Shown in pieces: positions 26,531 to 34,127 of a stretch of DNA of 64,000 nucleotides; position 1 is the stretch's first letter; the number at the start of each line of letters is the position of its first letter. The stretch is taken from the NCBI RefSeq assembly GCF_026241095.1, contig NZ_JAPFGB010000001.1:124001-188000 (forward strand), written 5' to 3'. Source of the stretch: Saccharopolyspora sp. NFXS83 (GTDB lineage Bacteria; Actinomycetota; Actinomycetes; Mycobacteriales; Pseudonocardiaceae). The notes beneath the pieces are model-generated. The model made no database searches and was not told the origin of the DNA. It worked only from the letters and a program-made list of their open reading frames with translations. Both the position numbers and the translations under genes were made by a program.

Positions 26531-27283
26531 GTGCCGACGATCGACCGCGCCGAGCCGCCTTACCTCCAGGTGGTCCGGCACATCCGGGACCGCATCACCA
26601 GCGGTGAGCTCAAGGACGGCGACATGATCCCGTCGGCTCGCCAGATCGCGCGGGAGTGGGACGTCAGCCTGGCTACGGCGACGAAGGCTCTGAGCACGCT
26701 CCGGACGAGCGGGCTGGTGCGAGGCGTCAAGGGCGTCGGCACGGTCGTGCACACCGAGGGGCAGGCGCATCAGTCCGCGCGTGACCGCACCGTCTCGATC
26801 AACCGAACCGGCAAGATCTACCCGCCAGGCCACTACGCCAAGATCCGGTCGGCGCAACTGGTCTCGGCCACGAAGCGGGCCGCCGATGCATTGGGGATCG
26901 AGGAAGGCGCACCGGCCATCCGCCGCCAGCGGACCACCTACCGCGAGGACCACAGCCCGATCTCCACATCGGTGTCGTGGTTCGCGGGTGATCTCGCGGC
27001 CCTGGCCCCGTTGCTGCTGACGACCGGCCGCATCGTCCAGGGCACGACGCAGTACGTCGAGGAGCAGACCGGCCGGGGGATCGTCGCGACCTACGTTGAG
27101 CACGCCGCAGGCACCGCTTCAGCCGACGACGCGGGAGAACTTGGGGTTCCCGAGGGTTCCCCGGTCCTGCTGAGCCGGAACAGGTTCATCGACGGCAACG
27201 GCGCGGTGATCGAGTACGGCGAGTCGACGGCACAGCCGGATCACTGGATTTTCTACGAGTACAGCATCGAAGACGGCGAATAG
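26531..27283 (+). CDS. GntR/HutC-family regulator (KorSA-like)
   Basis: 250 residues. A winged helix (PPYLQVVRHIRDRITSGEL...IPSARQIAREWDVSLATATKAL, ~9-75) is followed by a UTRA ligand domain (~95-240). GTG at 26531 is supported by AGGAGC 5 nt upstream. In pSAM2, KorSA of this family represses transfer and replication genes and keeps the element integrated. The same role is likely here because the three operator-like repeats lie immediately upstream. Confidence 0.85.
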   Translation: MPTIDRAEPPYLQVVRHIRDRITSGELKDGDMIPSARQIAREWDVSLATATKALSTLRTSGLVRGVKGVGTVVHTEGQAHQSARDRTVSINRTGKIYPPGHYAKIRSAQLVSATKRAADALGIEEGAPAIRRQRTTYREDHSPISTSVSWFAGDLAALAPLLLTTGRIVQGTTQYVEEQTGRGIVATYVEHAAGTASADDAGELGVPEGSPVLLSRNRFIDGNGAVIEYGESTAQPDHWIFYEYSIEDGE

Positions 27284-27360
27284 TAGTCGAACCAATCCAC
27301 TGAACAATCGAATCAGCTAACCAGCGACACCAGTAATGGTGCCGCCGGGGGGAGTTTGTC

Positions 27361-27825
27361 TTGGATACGACCTATTTTCAGTATCGTGCGGGAGTCGTGT
27401 CGCAGTCTCGCCGGATTGTGCACAGCGCTTTCGTTGAGGAATCGGAGGAGTCCGCCGCTTGGACTTCATGGTGCCGACGTGAATTCCCCGGCCACCTGGT
27501 CGAGATCACTGCAAAGCCGGGGGAGCGCCCCGAAGCCGGTCAAGCGACACCGTGCGCGCCCTGCGTTCAGTGCCTCCTGGTGTTCACGGCTGCCATCGAA
27601 GTCCCGGCAGACGATCCGATGCCGGTCCGTGCTCCTGATGAGAAGCCCGTAGCCGTCATCTTGCGCAGGGCTCAGTGGTTGCTCGATGACGCTGCCGACC
27701 ACATCAACCAGGGGCGATGCGGGAAGGCCGAATACGCCGAGTTGGCGACAACGTTGGACGACTTGGCGAAGATGATGCGAGAGCGGGCCGAGGTTCCTCG
27801 TGTCGTCGAAGAACCGCACGATTGA
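27361..27825 (+). CDS. Hypothetical AICE protein with a Cys cluster, 154 aa
   Basis: TTG at 27361 is chosen because a GGGGGGAG site lies 7 nt before it. The central TPCAPCVQC segment (CxxCxxC) suggests a metal site. The C-terminal third is helical (ILRRAQWLLDDAADHI). No family recognised. It overlaps the next gene by 26 nt in another frame, implying coupled translation. Confidence 0.6.
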   Translation: MDTTYFQYRAGVVSQSRRIVHSAFVEESEESAAWTSWCRREFPGHLVEITAKPGERPEAGQATPCAPCVQCLLVFTAAIEVPADDPMPVRAPDEKPVAVILRRAQWLLDDAADHINQGRCGKAEYAELATTLDDLAKMMRERAEVPRVVEEPHD

Positions 27826-28030
27826 CCGGCGGCGGCACGTCATGGGCAGGCACAGCCAGAGCAAACGCATCATCGGCTACATGACGGTTTGGACCGGCGA
27901 CCTCAGCAGTGACCTTGCCGAGCCGGTTCCGCCCCGAGAACCGCAGCGTCCGGCCGCACTGGGCGGAGAGTGGGCGGAGCCGACTCCGGAGCTGCTACGC
28001 GCGGTGCTCGAAGGTTTGCAAGAACTCTGA
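27800..28030 (+). CDS. Hypothetical AICE protein, 76 aa
   Basis: GTG at 27800 with GAGG 6 nt upstream, inside the end of the preceding gene. A very basic N terminus (KNRTIDRRRHVMGRHSQSKR) is followed by an acidic, helical C terminus (TPELLRAVLEGLQEL). ATG at 27842 is an alternative start. No function recognised. Confidence 0.5.
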   Translation: MSSKNRTIDRRRHVMGRHSQSKRIIGYMTVWTGDLSSDLAEPVPPREPQRPAALGGEWAEPTPELLRAVLEGLQEL

Positions 28031-28178
28031 TTTCTATAATTCTTCTTTCTGCTTCTGAAGTATCCCGCTCTTAATTCCGGGTAGCCCATCAGCGCGCACG
28101 ATGGCGACAAGCCCGTGTAGTAGGATGCGCAGGTCAGAGCCGCCGAGGTGCCCGCGATGAGAGCAGTCGAGGAATTCA

Positions 28179-29027
28179 ATGAAGCACATTCACGCCGGTA
28201 AGGTCCGGGACCTTTACGAACTGGACGGCGACATCATCTTGGTCGCGTCCGACCGGGTCTCTGTCTATGACGTGACGCTGCCCACGGCGATCCCCGACAA
28301 GGGCGCTCTGCTGACCCAGCTCTCCGCCTGGTGGTTCCGTGAACTCGGCGACGTCGTCCCGAACCACGTCATCTCGACCACCGATGTCCCCGCGGAGTTC
28401 GGCCGGAACGCGCTGCGCTGCAAGCCGCTGGAGATGATCCAGGTCGAGTGCATCGCTCGCGGCTACTTGGCCGGCCTCGGCCTCCGCGAGTACCAGAAGT
28501 ACGGCACCGTCTCCGGCGTCCCGCTGCCCGCCGGCCTGGTCGAGGGCAGCAAGCTGCCCGAGCCGATCTTCACGCCGACCACCAAGATCTCCGATACCGG
28601 TCACGACGAGTTCATCACCTTCGACGACGTGGTGAACCAGGTCGGCCGCGAGACCGCCGAACGCCTCCGGGATCTCACGATCGAGATCTACCAGCGGGGC
28701 GCGGCGCGTGCGGAGCAGAAGGGCATCATCATCGCCGACACGAAGTTCGAGTTCGGCCGCGACGCGGACGGAACTCTGACGCTCGGGGACGAGGTGCTGA
28801 CGTCGGACTCCTCCCGGTTCTGGCCCGCCGACCAGTGGAAGCCCGGCGGCCCCCAGTTCGCCTTCGACAAGCAGTTCGTCCGCGACTGGTCGAGCACGCT
28901 GGAGTGGGACCGCACCCCGCCCGGCCCGGAGGTTCCGGCGGACATCGTCAAGGCCACCCGCCAGCGGTACACCGAAGTCTTCGAACGCATCACCGGCGAA
29001 ACATGGACCCCCGGGAGCCAGTCATGA
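28179..29027 (+). CDS. purC: SAICAR synthase (phosphoribosylaminoimidazole-succinocarboxamide synthase), AICE cargo
   Basis: Ligates aspartate to CAIR in de novo purine synthesis. 282 residues, the normal bacterial length, with all signature segments present: GKVRDLY (residues 7-13, ATP loop), SDRVSVYD, IARGYLAGLG, PIFTPTTK, the DTKFEFG metal-binding region near 188 and DEVLTSDSSRFWP. ATG at 28179 has GAGGAA upstream. It lies inside the AICE, well away from other pur genes, and is coupled by ATGA to a 76-aa gene. The catalytic segments look intact, so it is probably active; whether it duplicates a chromosomal purC cannot be seen here. Confidence 0.95.
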   Translation: MKHIHAGKVRDLYELDGDIILVASDRVSVYDVTLPTAIPDKGALLTQLSAWWFRELGDVVPNHVISTTDVPAEFGRNALRCKPLEMIQVECIARGYLAGLGLREYQKYGTVSGVPLPAGLVEGSKLPEPIFTPTTKISDTGHDEFITFDDVVNQVGRETAERLRDLTIEIYQRGAARAEQKGIIIADTKFEFGRDADGTLTLGDEVLTSDSSRFWPADQWKPGGPQFAFDKQFVRDWSSTLEWDRTPPGPEVPADIVKATRQRYTEVFERITGETWTPGSQS

Positions 29028-29254
29028 CCGAACCTTGGGACACCTACCCAGCCGCCAAACTCGTCAACGACGTCGCCCAACTCCTCCAGGAGCGCGGCGT
29101 GACGCCCCACCCGGACGACGACCGCGAGCCCGAACGCATCCAGGCAGCCCGCAAACTCCTGTCCAGCCTCGGAGTTACCCCCACGCTCTCCCCTGAGCAG
29201 AGCTTGGACTTGAACGGCCACGCTGGCTACAACGCTCGCGTTCACGGGGACTGA
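29024..29254 (+). CDS. Hypothetical protein translationally coupled to purC, 76 aa
   Basis: Starts at the ATGA overlap with the purC stop, so the two are translated together. Short, polar, helical (AKLVNDVAQLLQERG; ERIQAARKLLSSLG); no signal or membrane segment. No family recognised. Coupling to purC suggests a shared role, for example a small regulatory partner, but nothing in the sequence proves it. Confidence 0.6.
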   Translation: MTEPWDTYPAAKLVNDVAQLLQERGVTPHPDDDREPERIQAARKLLSSLGVTPTLSPEQSLDLNGHAGYNARVHGD

Positions 29255-29418
29255 GCCAACAACGCATACCGCAGACGTCGAACGCCTCGCGCCGATCAGG
29301 TGCGAGGCGTTCTGCTTGCTCGGTCCCGAGAAATCGTTTCGAACTCGGGAGCACACGAGCCCGCTCGCGCGTTGATCACGTGGACGTGTCAGTCATCAAC
29401 CCGATGAAGGGGTGGATT

Positions 29419-29793
29419 TTGTCTGATCGAAACCGGCTCATGACACTGATGAGCCTGGTCCCGTGGGATGACGCTGAGGCGGCGGACGAGCTGTTTTCGG
29501 TGGTCGATTCCGATCGGTGGTCACTGCTCATCAACGGCCTGATCGACTACCGAACCGCTCGCGACACTGAAAAATACGGTGATCCTGTCGATCGTTTGAG
29601 TGTGTACGTGCTCGATGTGTTTGAGGGCGCACCAAGGGTGCTGATCACTGCGGTGGGGGCGCTCGTAGCCGACGGACTCGGGCTCGACAGGCAGGTAGAC
29701 GGGCTTGCCGCAGCAGTCGGCCAACGGTGGGTCAACGAACTCTGCTCCATCGCTTGGCAGTTGCGCATCGATCTCGTAGCCGATCGGCCCTGA
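29419..29793 (+). CDS. Hypothetical AICE protein, 124 aa
   Basis: TTG at 29419 is chosen because AAGGGG lies 7 nt upstream; an in-frame GTG at 29380 is possible but lacks a site. The product is acidic and helical (DDAEAADELFSVVDSDRWSLLINGLIDYR...ITAVGALVADGLGLD). No family recognised. It is followed 26 bp later by another unknown gene on the same strand, and the two probably form a cargo unit. Confidence 0.55.
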   Translation: MSDRNRLMTLMSLVPWDDAEAADELFSVVDSDRWSLLINGLIDYRTARDTEKYGDPVDRLSVYVLDVFEGAPRVLITAVGALVADGLGLDRQVDGLAAAVGQRWVNELCSIAWQLRIDLVADRP

Positions 29794-29819
29794 CAACCGC
29801 GAGACGAGAGGACAGCGAC

Positions 29820-30308
29820 ATGCAAGCACCTGACACCCCCGAGGACCGCGCCGACTTGTGGCGGCTGGTCGACCTGGTCGGGCTGCTCGTCTGGTCCGAT
29901 GACGCGAACGGCGCCGGAATCCGTTTCCAATCAGACAAGCAAAAGCAAGACCTTGAGTCTACTGGCGAATTGGTCTCGGTCTTCCAACTAGCCCAATACA
30001 TCCGAGGAGCGGGCGAGTGGGTTGAGGGCACCAACCGGACCAGAGAAGCGGGGAAGGACGCCATGGACCTCCCTGCCGTCGCCTTCAACGTTGCTACAGG
30101 GATGGGCGACGTCACCCGGCGGATCCTTGGCGAAATTATCGGAACTGAAGCACTGCTCGATGCATGGATTCAAACCTCTGGTGGCAATGCAATCAGCACC
30201 TTTGACGCCTGGTCCGCAGAGGTTCGCCCACTGGCGTTCCGGCTGTCGATGATGTGCAGAGGCCACGGTCAAGGCAAGTCACCAAAGCCATGGGACAAGC
30301 ACGCCTGA
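29820..30308 (+). CDS. Hypothetical AICE protein, 162 aa
   Basis: ATG at 29820 with GAGAGGA upstream. Soluble, helical; Trp-rich N terminus (DLWRLVDLVGLLVWSDDANG) and a Lys-rich tail. A/T-ending codons are commoner than in the housekeeping genes, a sign of separate ancestry. No family recognised. Confidence 0.58.
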   Translation: MQAPDTPEDRADLWRLVDLVGLLVWSDDANGAGIRFQSDKQKQDLESTGELVSVFQLAQYIRGAGEWVEGTNRTREAGKDAMDLPAVAFNVATGMGDVTRRILGEIIGTEALLDAWIQTSGGNAISTFDAWSAEVRPLAFRLSMMCRGHGQGKSPKPWDKHA

Positions 30309-30463
30309 CGTGAAAACCAGAGCACGCGGGGTCCGCATCTCGACAGGTGTGGACCCCGCGTCGTTGCCTATGAGCATCGCGGCACCTGTGCGCTGAGTGC
30401 TTGCCGGAACTCGTCTCATCCAGGCTGCGCCACGGCGCTCGTGTTCAGAGTTTCTTTTCTTCA

Positions 30464-30601
30464 TCAAGGGCGGCCCCTGCGGGGCCGCCTGCCAGCTGTA
30501 TGCGAGCCCGGCCAAGCCGGCCGCGGGGCGTGCGGCTGGCGCCGGTCCCAGCGGCCGGCGGCCGGGCGCAAAGCGGAAGGCAGGCGGCCAGGAACCACGC
30601 A
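30464..30601 (+). repeat. Structured 138-bp repeat, copy A (inside the AICE)
   Basis: Over 90% identical by eye to 33755-33890. It can fold along its whole length: GGCCGCCTGCC (30483-30493) pairs with GGCAGGCGGCC (30579-30589). Inside that, a near-continuous 17-bp stem is formed by 30506-30513/30560-30567 and 30516-30524/30551-30559 with an AA bulge. An alternative 9-bp hairpin GGCGGCCCC-TGC-GGGGCCGCC (30469-30489) competes for the first arm. Open frames on both strands here are by-products of composition. Nature unknown. Confidence 0.85.
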
Positions 30602-30714
30602 GGGCCGCATGATGAATGTCGGGCCCGAATAGGGCCACAGGAATGCATTGCGCGGACTCACGGACCTGACAACGCCTCAGTCCCCGGATGCCTGCATCTG
30701 TAGATACACCAGGA

Positions 30715-30802
30715 CAGTGCTGGGCACGTTGCCAGGCTGGTCGCCCTACTACTTCTGTTTTTACACGTATCGCCAGTTCCGACGTGGTCAACTGCTTGTG
30801 GT
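30715..30802 (+). repeat. Second conserved non-coding block, copy A
   Basis: Starts CAGTGCTGGGCACG and ends GTGGTCAACTGCTTGTGG. The same two boundary words, 68-69 bp apart, recur at 34040-34127 downstream of repeat copy B, with weaker similarity between them. Together with the 138-bp repeat this suggests a shared ~340-bp non-coding module. Copy A ends 24 bp before the XRE-ImmA stop. Confidence 0.55.
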
Positions 30803-30825
30803 TTTTTGCCGTAGTTCAAAAATTT

Positions 30826-31923
30826 CTAACTATTGATTACGCGCAAATCGGGACGGACCGGATTAGAACGCTGGCCGCCGCCAGATATTTGAACAGGAAC
30901 TAGTCCAAATACGTGCTCGCTCAATTCTGATGAGTAAATATTTAGCTCTTGAGCCACCTCTGCCGGCTTTACGCCCCTTCGGCGAAGCTCCTTAAATACC
31001 TTGGCCAGCAACTCACTTGTTTCTCTGCCTAGCGAAGATCCAGGCTCCGATTTTCTATAGCCACGCCGGGCTAGCTCCTTTACGATCTGATTGTACTTCC
31101 ACTCGGAAATTATACTTAGATCTCGAAGTCGATAGGTTAGCGCCATTGCGGACACGCCCCATACGCGCTTTGCGCTCAAGATCCGTTCGATGGAAGCATT
31201 TTCTAGGCCTTGAGAGAAAAGGGCTGAGCGCGGCATTAGAAAAGCGGAGGCAAACTTGTTCGCTTCGGATTCAGCGGCAGGACCATGTGGAATTCGGTAT
31301 TCGCAGTGGAGTACCAAGTGTCCAAGCTCGTGGGCTGCATCGAATCGCCCACGCTCGCCCGTCTTTTTGATGCTCAAAAAGACGAAAGGAACACCGGATC
31401 TGATTGCCGAAAATGCATCCGCATCTTCACAGTCGGACGAAAGTGAAAAAACGCGAACGCCGTTAGATTCTAGAATTCTTACCATATTGGGGACTGGGGA
31501 TTCGCCCAGTCCCCAGGAAGCGCGGACCCTCTCGGCAGCTTCTTCTGGAGAACAATCAGGGTAGGTCGGAACATTTGGTTTCGGAAGCCTAAAACGTTCC
31601 TCAATCCATGAATTGAGCATGAGCGCGACAGCACCCGATGCTAGGGTGCTGTCGCGCTCAATTGCACTCATCTTGGATAGCGCCCTGAAGCTTGCCGCGT
31701 CGGCCTGGATCTCTTCATGGGCGCCACCGTAGAAGAAATCAACTGGGTACGAGAGAGCCTTAGCGAGAGAAAGTAGCGTTTCATCCGAAGGAACTTTTCG
31801 GCTATTCTCGAAAGCGGTTATGCTCTGAGCCGAAACATCGGAAGCTCGGGAAAGCGCGGCCAACGTTAGTCGCCGACGCTTTCGGGCCAAGATTAGCCGC
31901 TCGGGTGTAAACACCTTCCTCAA
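30826..31923 (-). CDS. XRE helix-turn-helix plus ImmA/IrrE metallopeptidase fusion
   Basis: 365 residues. An N-terminal XRE domain (LILARKRRRLTLAALSRASDVSAQSITAFEN, ~10-60) is followed by an ImmA/IrrE (COG2856) zinc peptidase domain with HELGH at His198-His202 and a downstream Glu in ESEANKFASAFLMP. The last 100 residues form a helical region. TTG at 31923 follows AGGAGA. Such fusions control mobile elements or act as antitoxin-like regulators by cleaving a repressor. Codon use is much more A/T-rich than in neighbouring host genes. It lies 20 bp downstream of a partner gene in the same operon. Confidence 0.85.
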   Translation of the reverse strand: MRKVFTPERLILARKRRRLTLAALSRASDVSAQSITAFENSRKVPSDETLLSLAKALSYPVDFFYGGAHEEIQADAASFRALSKMSAIERDSTLASGAVALMLNSWIEERFRLPKPNVPTYPDCSPEEAAERVRASWGLGESPVPNMVRILESNGVRVFSLSSDCEDADAFSAIRSGVPFVFLSIKKTGERGRFDAAHELGHLVLHCEYRIPHGPAAESEANKFASAFLMPRSALFSQGLENASIERILSAKRVWGVSAMALTYRLRDLSIISEWKYNQIVKELARRGYRKSEPGSSLGRETSELLAKVFKELRRRGVKPAEVAQELNIYSSELSEHVFGLVPVQISGGGQRSNPVRPDLRVINS

Positions 31924-31943
31924 TCTCTACTCTCCTGTGATCA

Positions 31944-32585
31944 TTATTGGCTCTCGCGGAACTCCACCACCACCTCGGTGTCATCGCCGCGAGTGTCCAA
32001 TGGGGTATCGACCATCGGCGCCCTATTTCCAGGCTCGCCAAGGTCAGGAAGATTCAACGGAATGCGTTCGTGCCACTCGTTGATGTACTTCCCGTTCATC
32101 TTTTTCGGGAGCGAAAGCTCGGCCTTGATTTCCTTGCTTCGACGGTAGAGGAGGATCCACGTCGGGATGTCGTCCAACTCCTTGCCGAAGCGAACAACGT
32201 CCTCGCTGAGAAGGACGAGCTGGCCGGTCTTCTCCACGAGCTTGCTGACTTCAGAGCCCTTGGGGTTTTTGGAGCGCACGCGCTTCGTCAGGTCGCCAAC
32301 ACCGCCAGCAGCACTCATGACGGTGATCGCATGGCTTCGCGTTGGGTGGATCACGCGAAGGATGCTGTCCTTCGGTGTGTGGAGCCACTGCTGAGGGCGC
32401 AGTCCCTCGGCCAGGTAGCGGTTAGCGCGGCTCCAGAAGGTGGTGCCCTTCATGCTGGGGGCGTCGAACTTGGTACAAGCACGTGCGTCAGCCGCTGCCT
32501 TGTCCAGAACCTCGTGGAACAGGTCGTGAGACACGCCCAGCTCCTCCAAGCGGTCCCAGGGCCCTTCGTCGTCGAAGCGCTGCAA
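31944..32585 (-). CDS. Unknown partner protein of the XRE-ImmA gene, 213 aa
   Basis: TTG at 32585 is preferred because GGAGG sits 7 nt upstream; the TTG two codons earlier is too close. The soluble protein has conserved-looking segments MKGTTFWSRANRYLAEGL and RVIHPTRSHAITVMSAAGGVGD, a basic centre and an acidic tail (GDDTEVVVEFRES). I recognise no domain. Being first in an operon with an XRE-ImmA regulator, it may be a toxin, an effector or the peptidase substrate; this is inference from layout only. Confidence 0.6.
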   Translation of the reverse strand: MQRFDDEGPWDRLEELGVSHDLFHEVLDKAAADARACTKFDAPSMKGTTFWSRANRYLAEGLRPQQWLHTPKDSILRVIHPTRSHAITVMSAAGGVGDLTKRVRSKNPKGSEVSKLVEKTGQLVLLSEDVVRFGKELDDIPTWILLYRRSKEIKAELSLPKKMNGKYINEWHERIPLNLPDLGEPGNRAPMVDTPLDTRGDDTEVVVEFRESQ

Positions 32586-33088
32586 GAGCAAACCTCCAGT
32601 TGGTCAGTTTCAAGAACTCTACCTCATCCGAGGTGGGATCTATGAAACCTCCCAGGGCGCGCTTCGATGAAGTCGAAATATCTAGGCTGACTATAGGTCA
32701 ACCGAGAAGTGGGGTTGTGTCGATGTAAGGAGTATCACACTATCGTGCGTTCGTTGCTGCCCTGGATGAGCCTGACGTGAAGCTAGCGGTGTTCCCGCTG
32801 GGAGTGCGCCTGGCGCAAGCCAACTTTTCATGATCATCTTGGCATACTGACTTAGGTCCACTGGTCCGACGGCTCGACCTGACTGGCTTGAGGAAGTGGT
32901 GCGTGCGGGCGCCGGTCGCAGGTACGGACGTTCGCCGACGCGTGGAAGTTGCCAATGAAGTGCCAAAAATCAGGTGGCAACGGCGTCATGTGATGGCAGA
33001 TGACTGCGTTCATGGTGGCGAGGTCTTCGCAGGTGACAGGCCCATGCTGTCAGGTGACGGCAGATGTCGACGAGCACGGACGCCAGAA
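32586..33088. other. Non-coding right end of the AICE
   Basis: About 500 bp between the operon start and attR. No open frame has a ribosome site. It should hold the promoter for the minus-strand operon and integrase arm-binding sites. An ATTTCGACTTCAT-type A/T-rich stretch near 32670-32700 is visible, but no clear -10/-35 could be fixed. Confidence 0.45.
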
Positions 33089-33125
33089 CCGTGGGTTCTG
33101 GGTTCGATCCCCAGGCGCCCCACCA
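33089..33125 (+). repeat. attR, 37-bp copy of the tRNA-Lys 3' end
   Basis: Exact copy of 19754-19790, including TTCGATCC and the CCA end, but without the 5' half of a tRNA, so it is not a functional tRNA gene. It is followed after 67 bp by the stop of a truncated integrase pointing towards it, which suggests it also served as attL of an older element. Confidence 0.92.
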
Positions 33126-33192
33126 CCACCGCAGGTCAGAGCGTTGTTCGGTTCTCGGATCAAGATCGCGTCCACACAGAACCCACACGAAA

Positions 33193-33760
33193 CTAGTGTG
33201 ACTCTTTAGCGAAGGCGGCTTCGAGCGCGGTCGCAGCGTCCCGGCTGACCGTCTTCCGAGCCATGTAGACATCCTGCGTGAGCGACGGCCGAGAGTGGCC
33301 GAGCTGGTCGGCGACGAGCCGCGGAGTCAACCTCGCTTCGTCCAGGATGGTCGCCGCTGTCTTCCGGAACACGTGCGAAGTCACCCAGGCGAATCCCTCG
33401 CTTCCGCGAGCGTTGCGGAGATCGCGAAGGGTGTTCGACGGATCGCGGAGTCCGCCGATGCTGTCCGGGAAGATCGGCCCCTCTTCGCCCTCTGCCAGGT
33501 AGTAGCGCCGCCGGAGCATGTCGACGGCCCACGAGGGCAGCGGCAGCGTCCGTTCGCCCGCGATGGTTTTGGTGGACTTGCGGATGAGTCCCTTCCTCTT
33601 TCGCCGGGCCACGGTGAAGTTCACCGCGATCGTTCCGGCCGTCAGGTCGAGATCGGGCCAGCACACGGCCAGCGCCTCACCGATCCGGACTCCGGTGGCG
33701 AGCATGAAGCGGGACAAGTCCGGCAGATCTTTCCGAGAAGCGACCTCATCGGCTTCAAGG
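33193..33760 (-). pseudogene. Truncated tyrosine integrase (catalytic domain only)
   Basis: About 188 residues from LEADEVASRKDLPDL to the C terminus, homologous to the catalytic half of the intact AICE integrase. Catalytic residues remain: Arg in TGVRIGEAL, His/Arg in SHVFRKTA, His in GHSRPS and Tyr in TQDVYMA. The frame is interrupted at its 5' side exactly where repeat copy B begins, and no arm-binding or core-binding domain is found beyond. It is therefore a relic of a second tRNA-Lys element. The open frame continues through the repeat only by chance. Confidence 0.85.
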
Positions 33761-33890
33761 GCGGCCCCTGCGGGGCCGCCTGCCTGCTGTATGCGAGCCC
33801 GGCCGCCGACCGCCGGGCGTGCGGCTGGCGCCGGTCGCAGCGGCCGGCGGCCGGGCGCAGAGCGGAAGGCAGGCGGCCAGGAACCACGCA
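33755..33890 (+). repeat. Structured 138-bp repeat, copy B (at the broken integrase)
   Basis: 136 bp matching copy A from TCAAGGGCGGCCCC to GGAACCACGCA. The outer arms (33774-33784 / 33868-33878) and the GCCCGGCC/GGCCGGGC stem (33797-33804 / 33849-33856) are conserved. The inner stem has one A:C mismatch and lacks the AA bulge. Its left end coincides with the truncation point of the integrase relic. Confidence 0.85.
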
Positions 33891-34039
33891 AGGGGCCTCA
33901 GTTAGGAACCGAACCTAAACGAGCACCAGTACGACGACCAGGAACACGGCGAGGTCGCCGAGGCGCGAATAGGCGATCCGCGGAATCCGTGCCTAAGACG
34001 CCGGCACGTCGAGTGCCCTCCCGGGCAGATTCAACGGAC

Positions 34040-34127
34040 CAGTGCTGGGCACGCTGTGACGGTAGGCACCTTGCCGCTCCCGTTACTTACGCCGCCCCGT
34101 TTGCTCAGGTGGTTAACTGGCTGTGGT
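34040..34127 (+). repeat. Second conserved non-coding block, copy B
   Basis: Counterpart of 30715-30802: begins CAGTGCTGGGCACG and ends GGTTAACTGGCTGTGG with equal spacing. No gene is visible from 33890 to 34273. A short TTAGG-N7-CCTAA dyad at 33902-33918 is present. Confidence 0.5.

Larger units (their letters stand above)
19754..33125. mobile_element. Integrative and conjugative element (AICE, pSAM2-like) in tRNA-Lys
   Basis: A 13.4-kb element bounded by 37-bp direct repeats, with attL inside the tRNA-Lys 3' end. Genes read as tyrosine integrase, excisionase, HUH-type replication initiator, Spd-type membrane proteins, a TraB/FtsK-like translocase and a GntR regulator, which is the standard actinomycete AICE set for rolling-circle replication and double-stranded DNA transfer. 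The right half is cargo: two unknown genes, purC with a coupled small gene, two more unknown genes, and an XRE-ImmA protein with an unknown partner. All core genes look intact, so the element may still be mobile. Confidence 0.9.

Noticed and set aside
30397-30703. Several short frames on both strands over repeat copy A
   Set aside because: All run through the structured repeat and recur in copy B; they reflect composition, not coding.
33089-33125. Second tRNA-Lys
   Set aside because: Only the 3' 37 nt are present; no acceptor 5' strand, D-arm or anticodon loop, so it is an attachment site.
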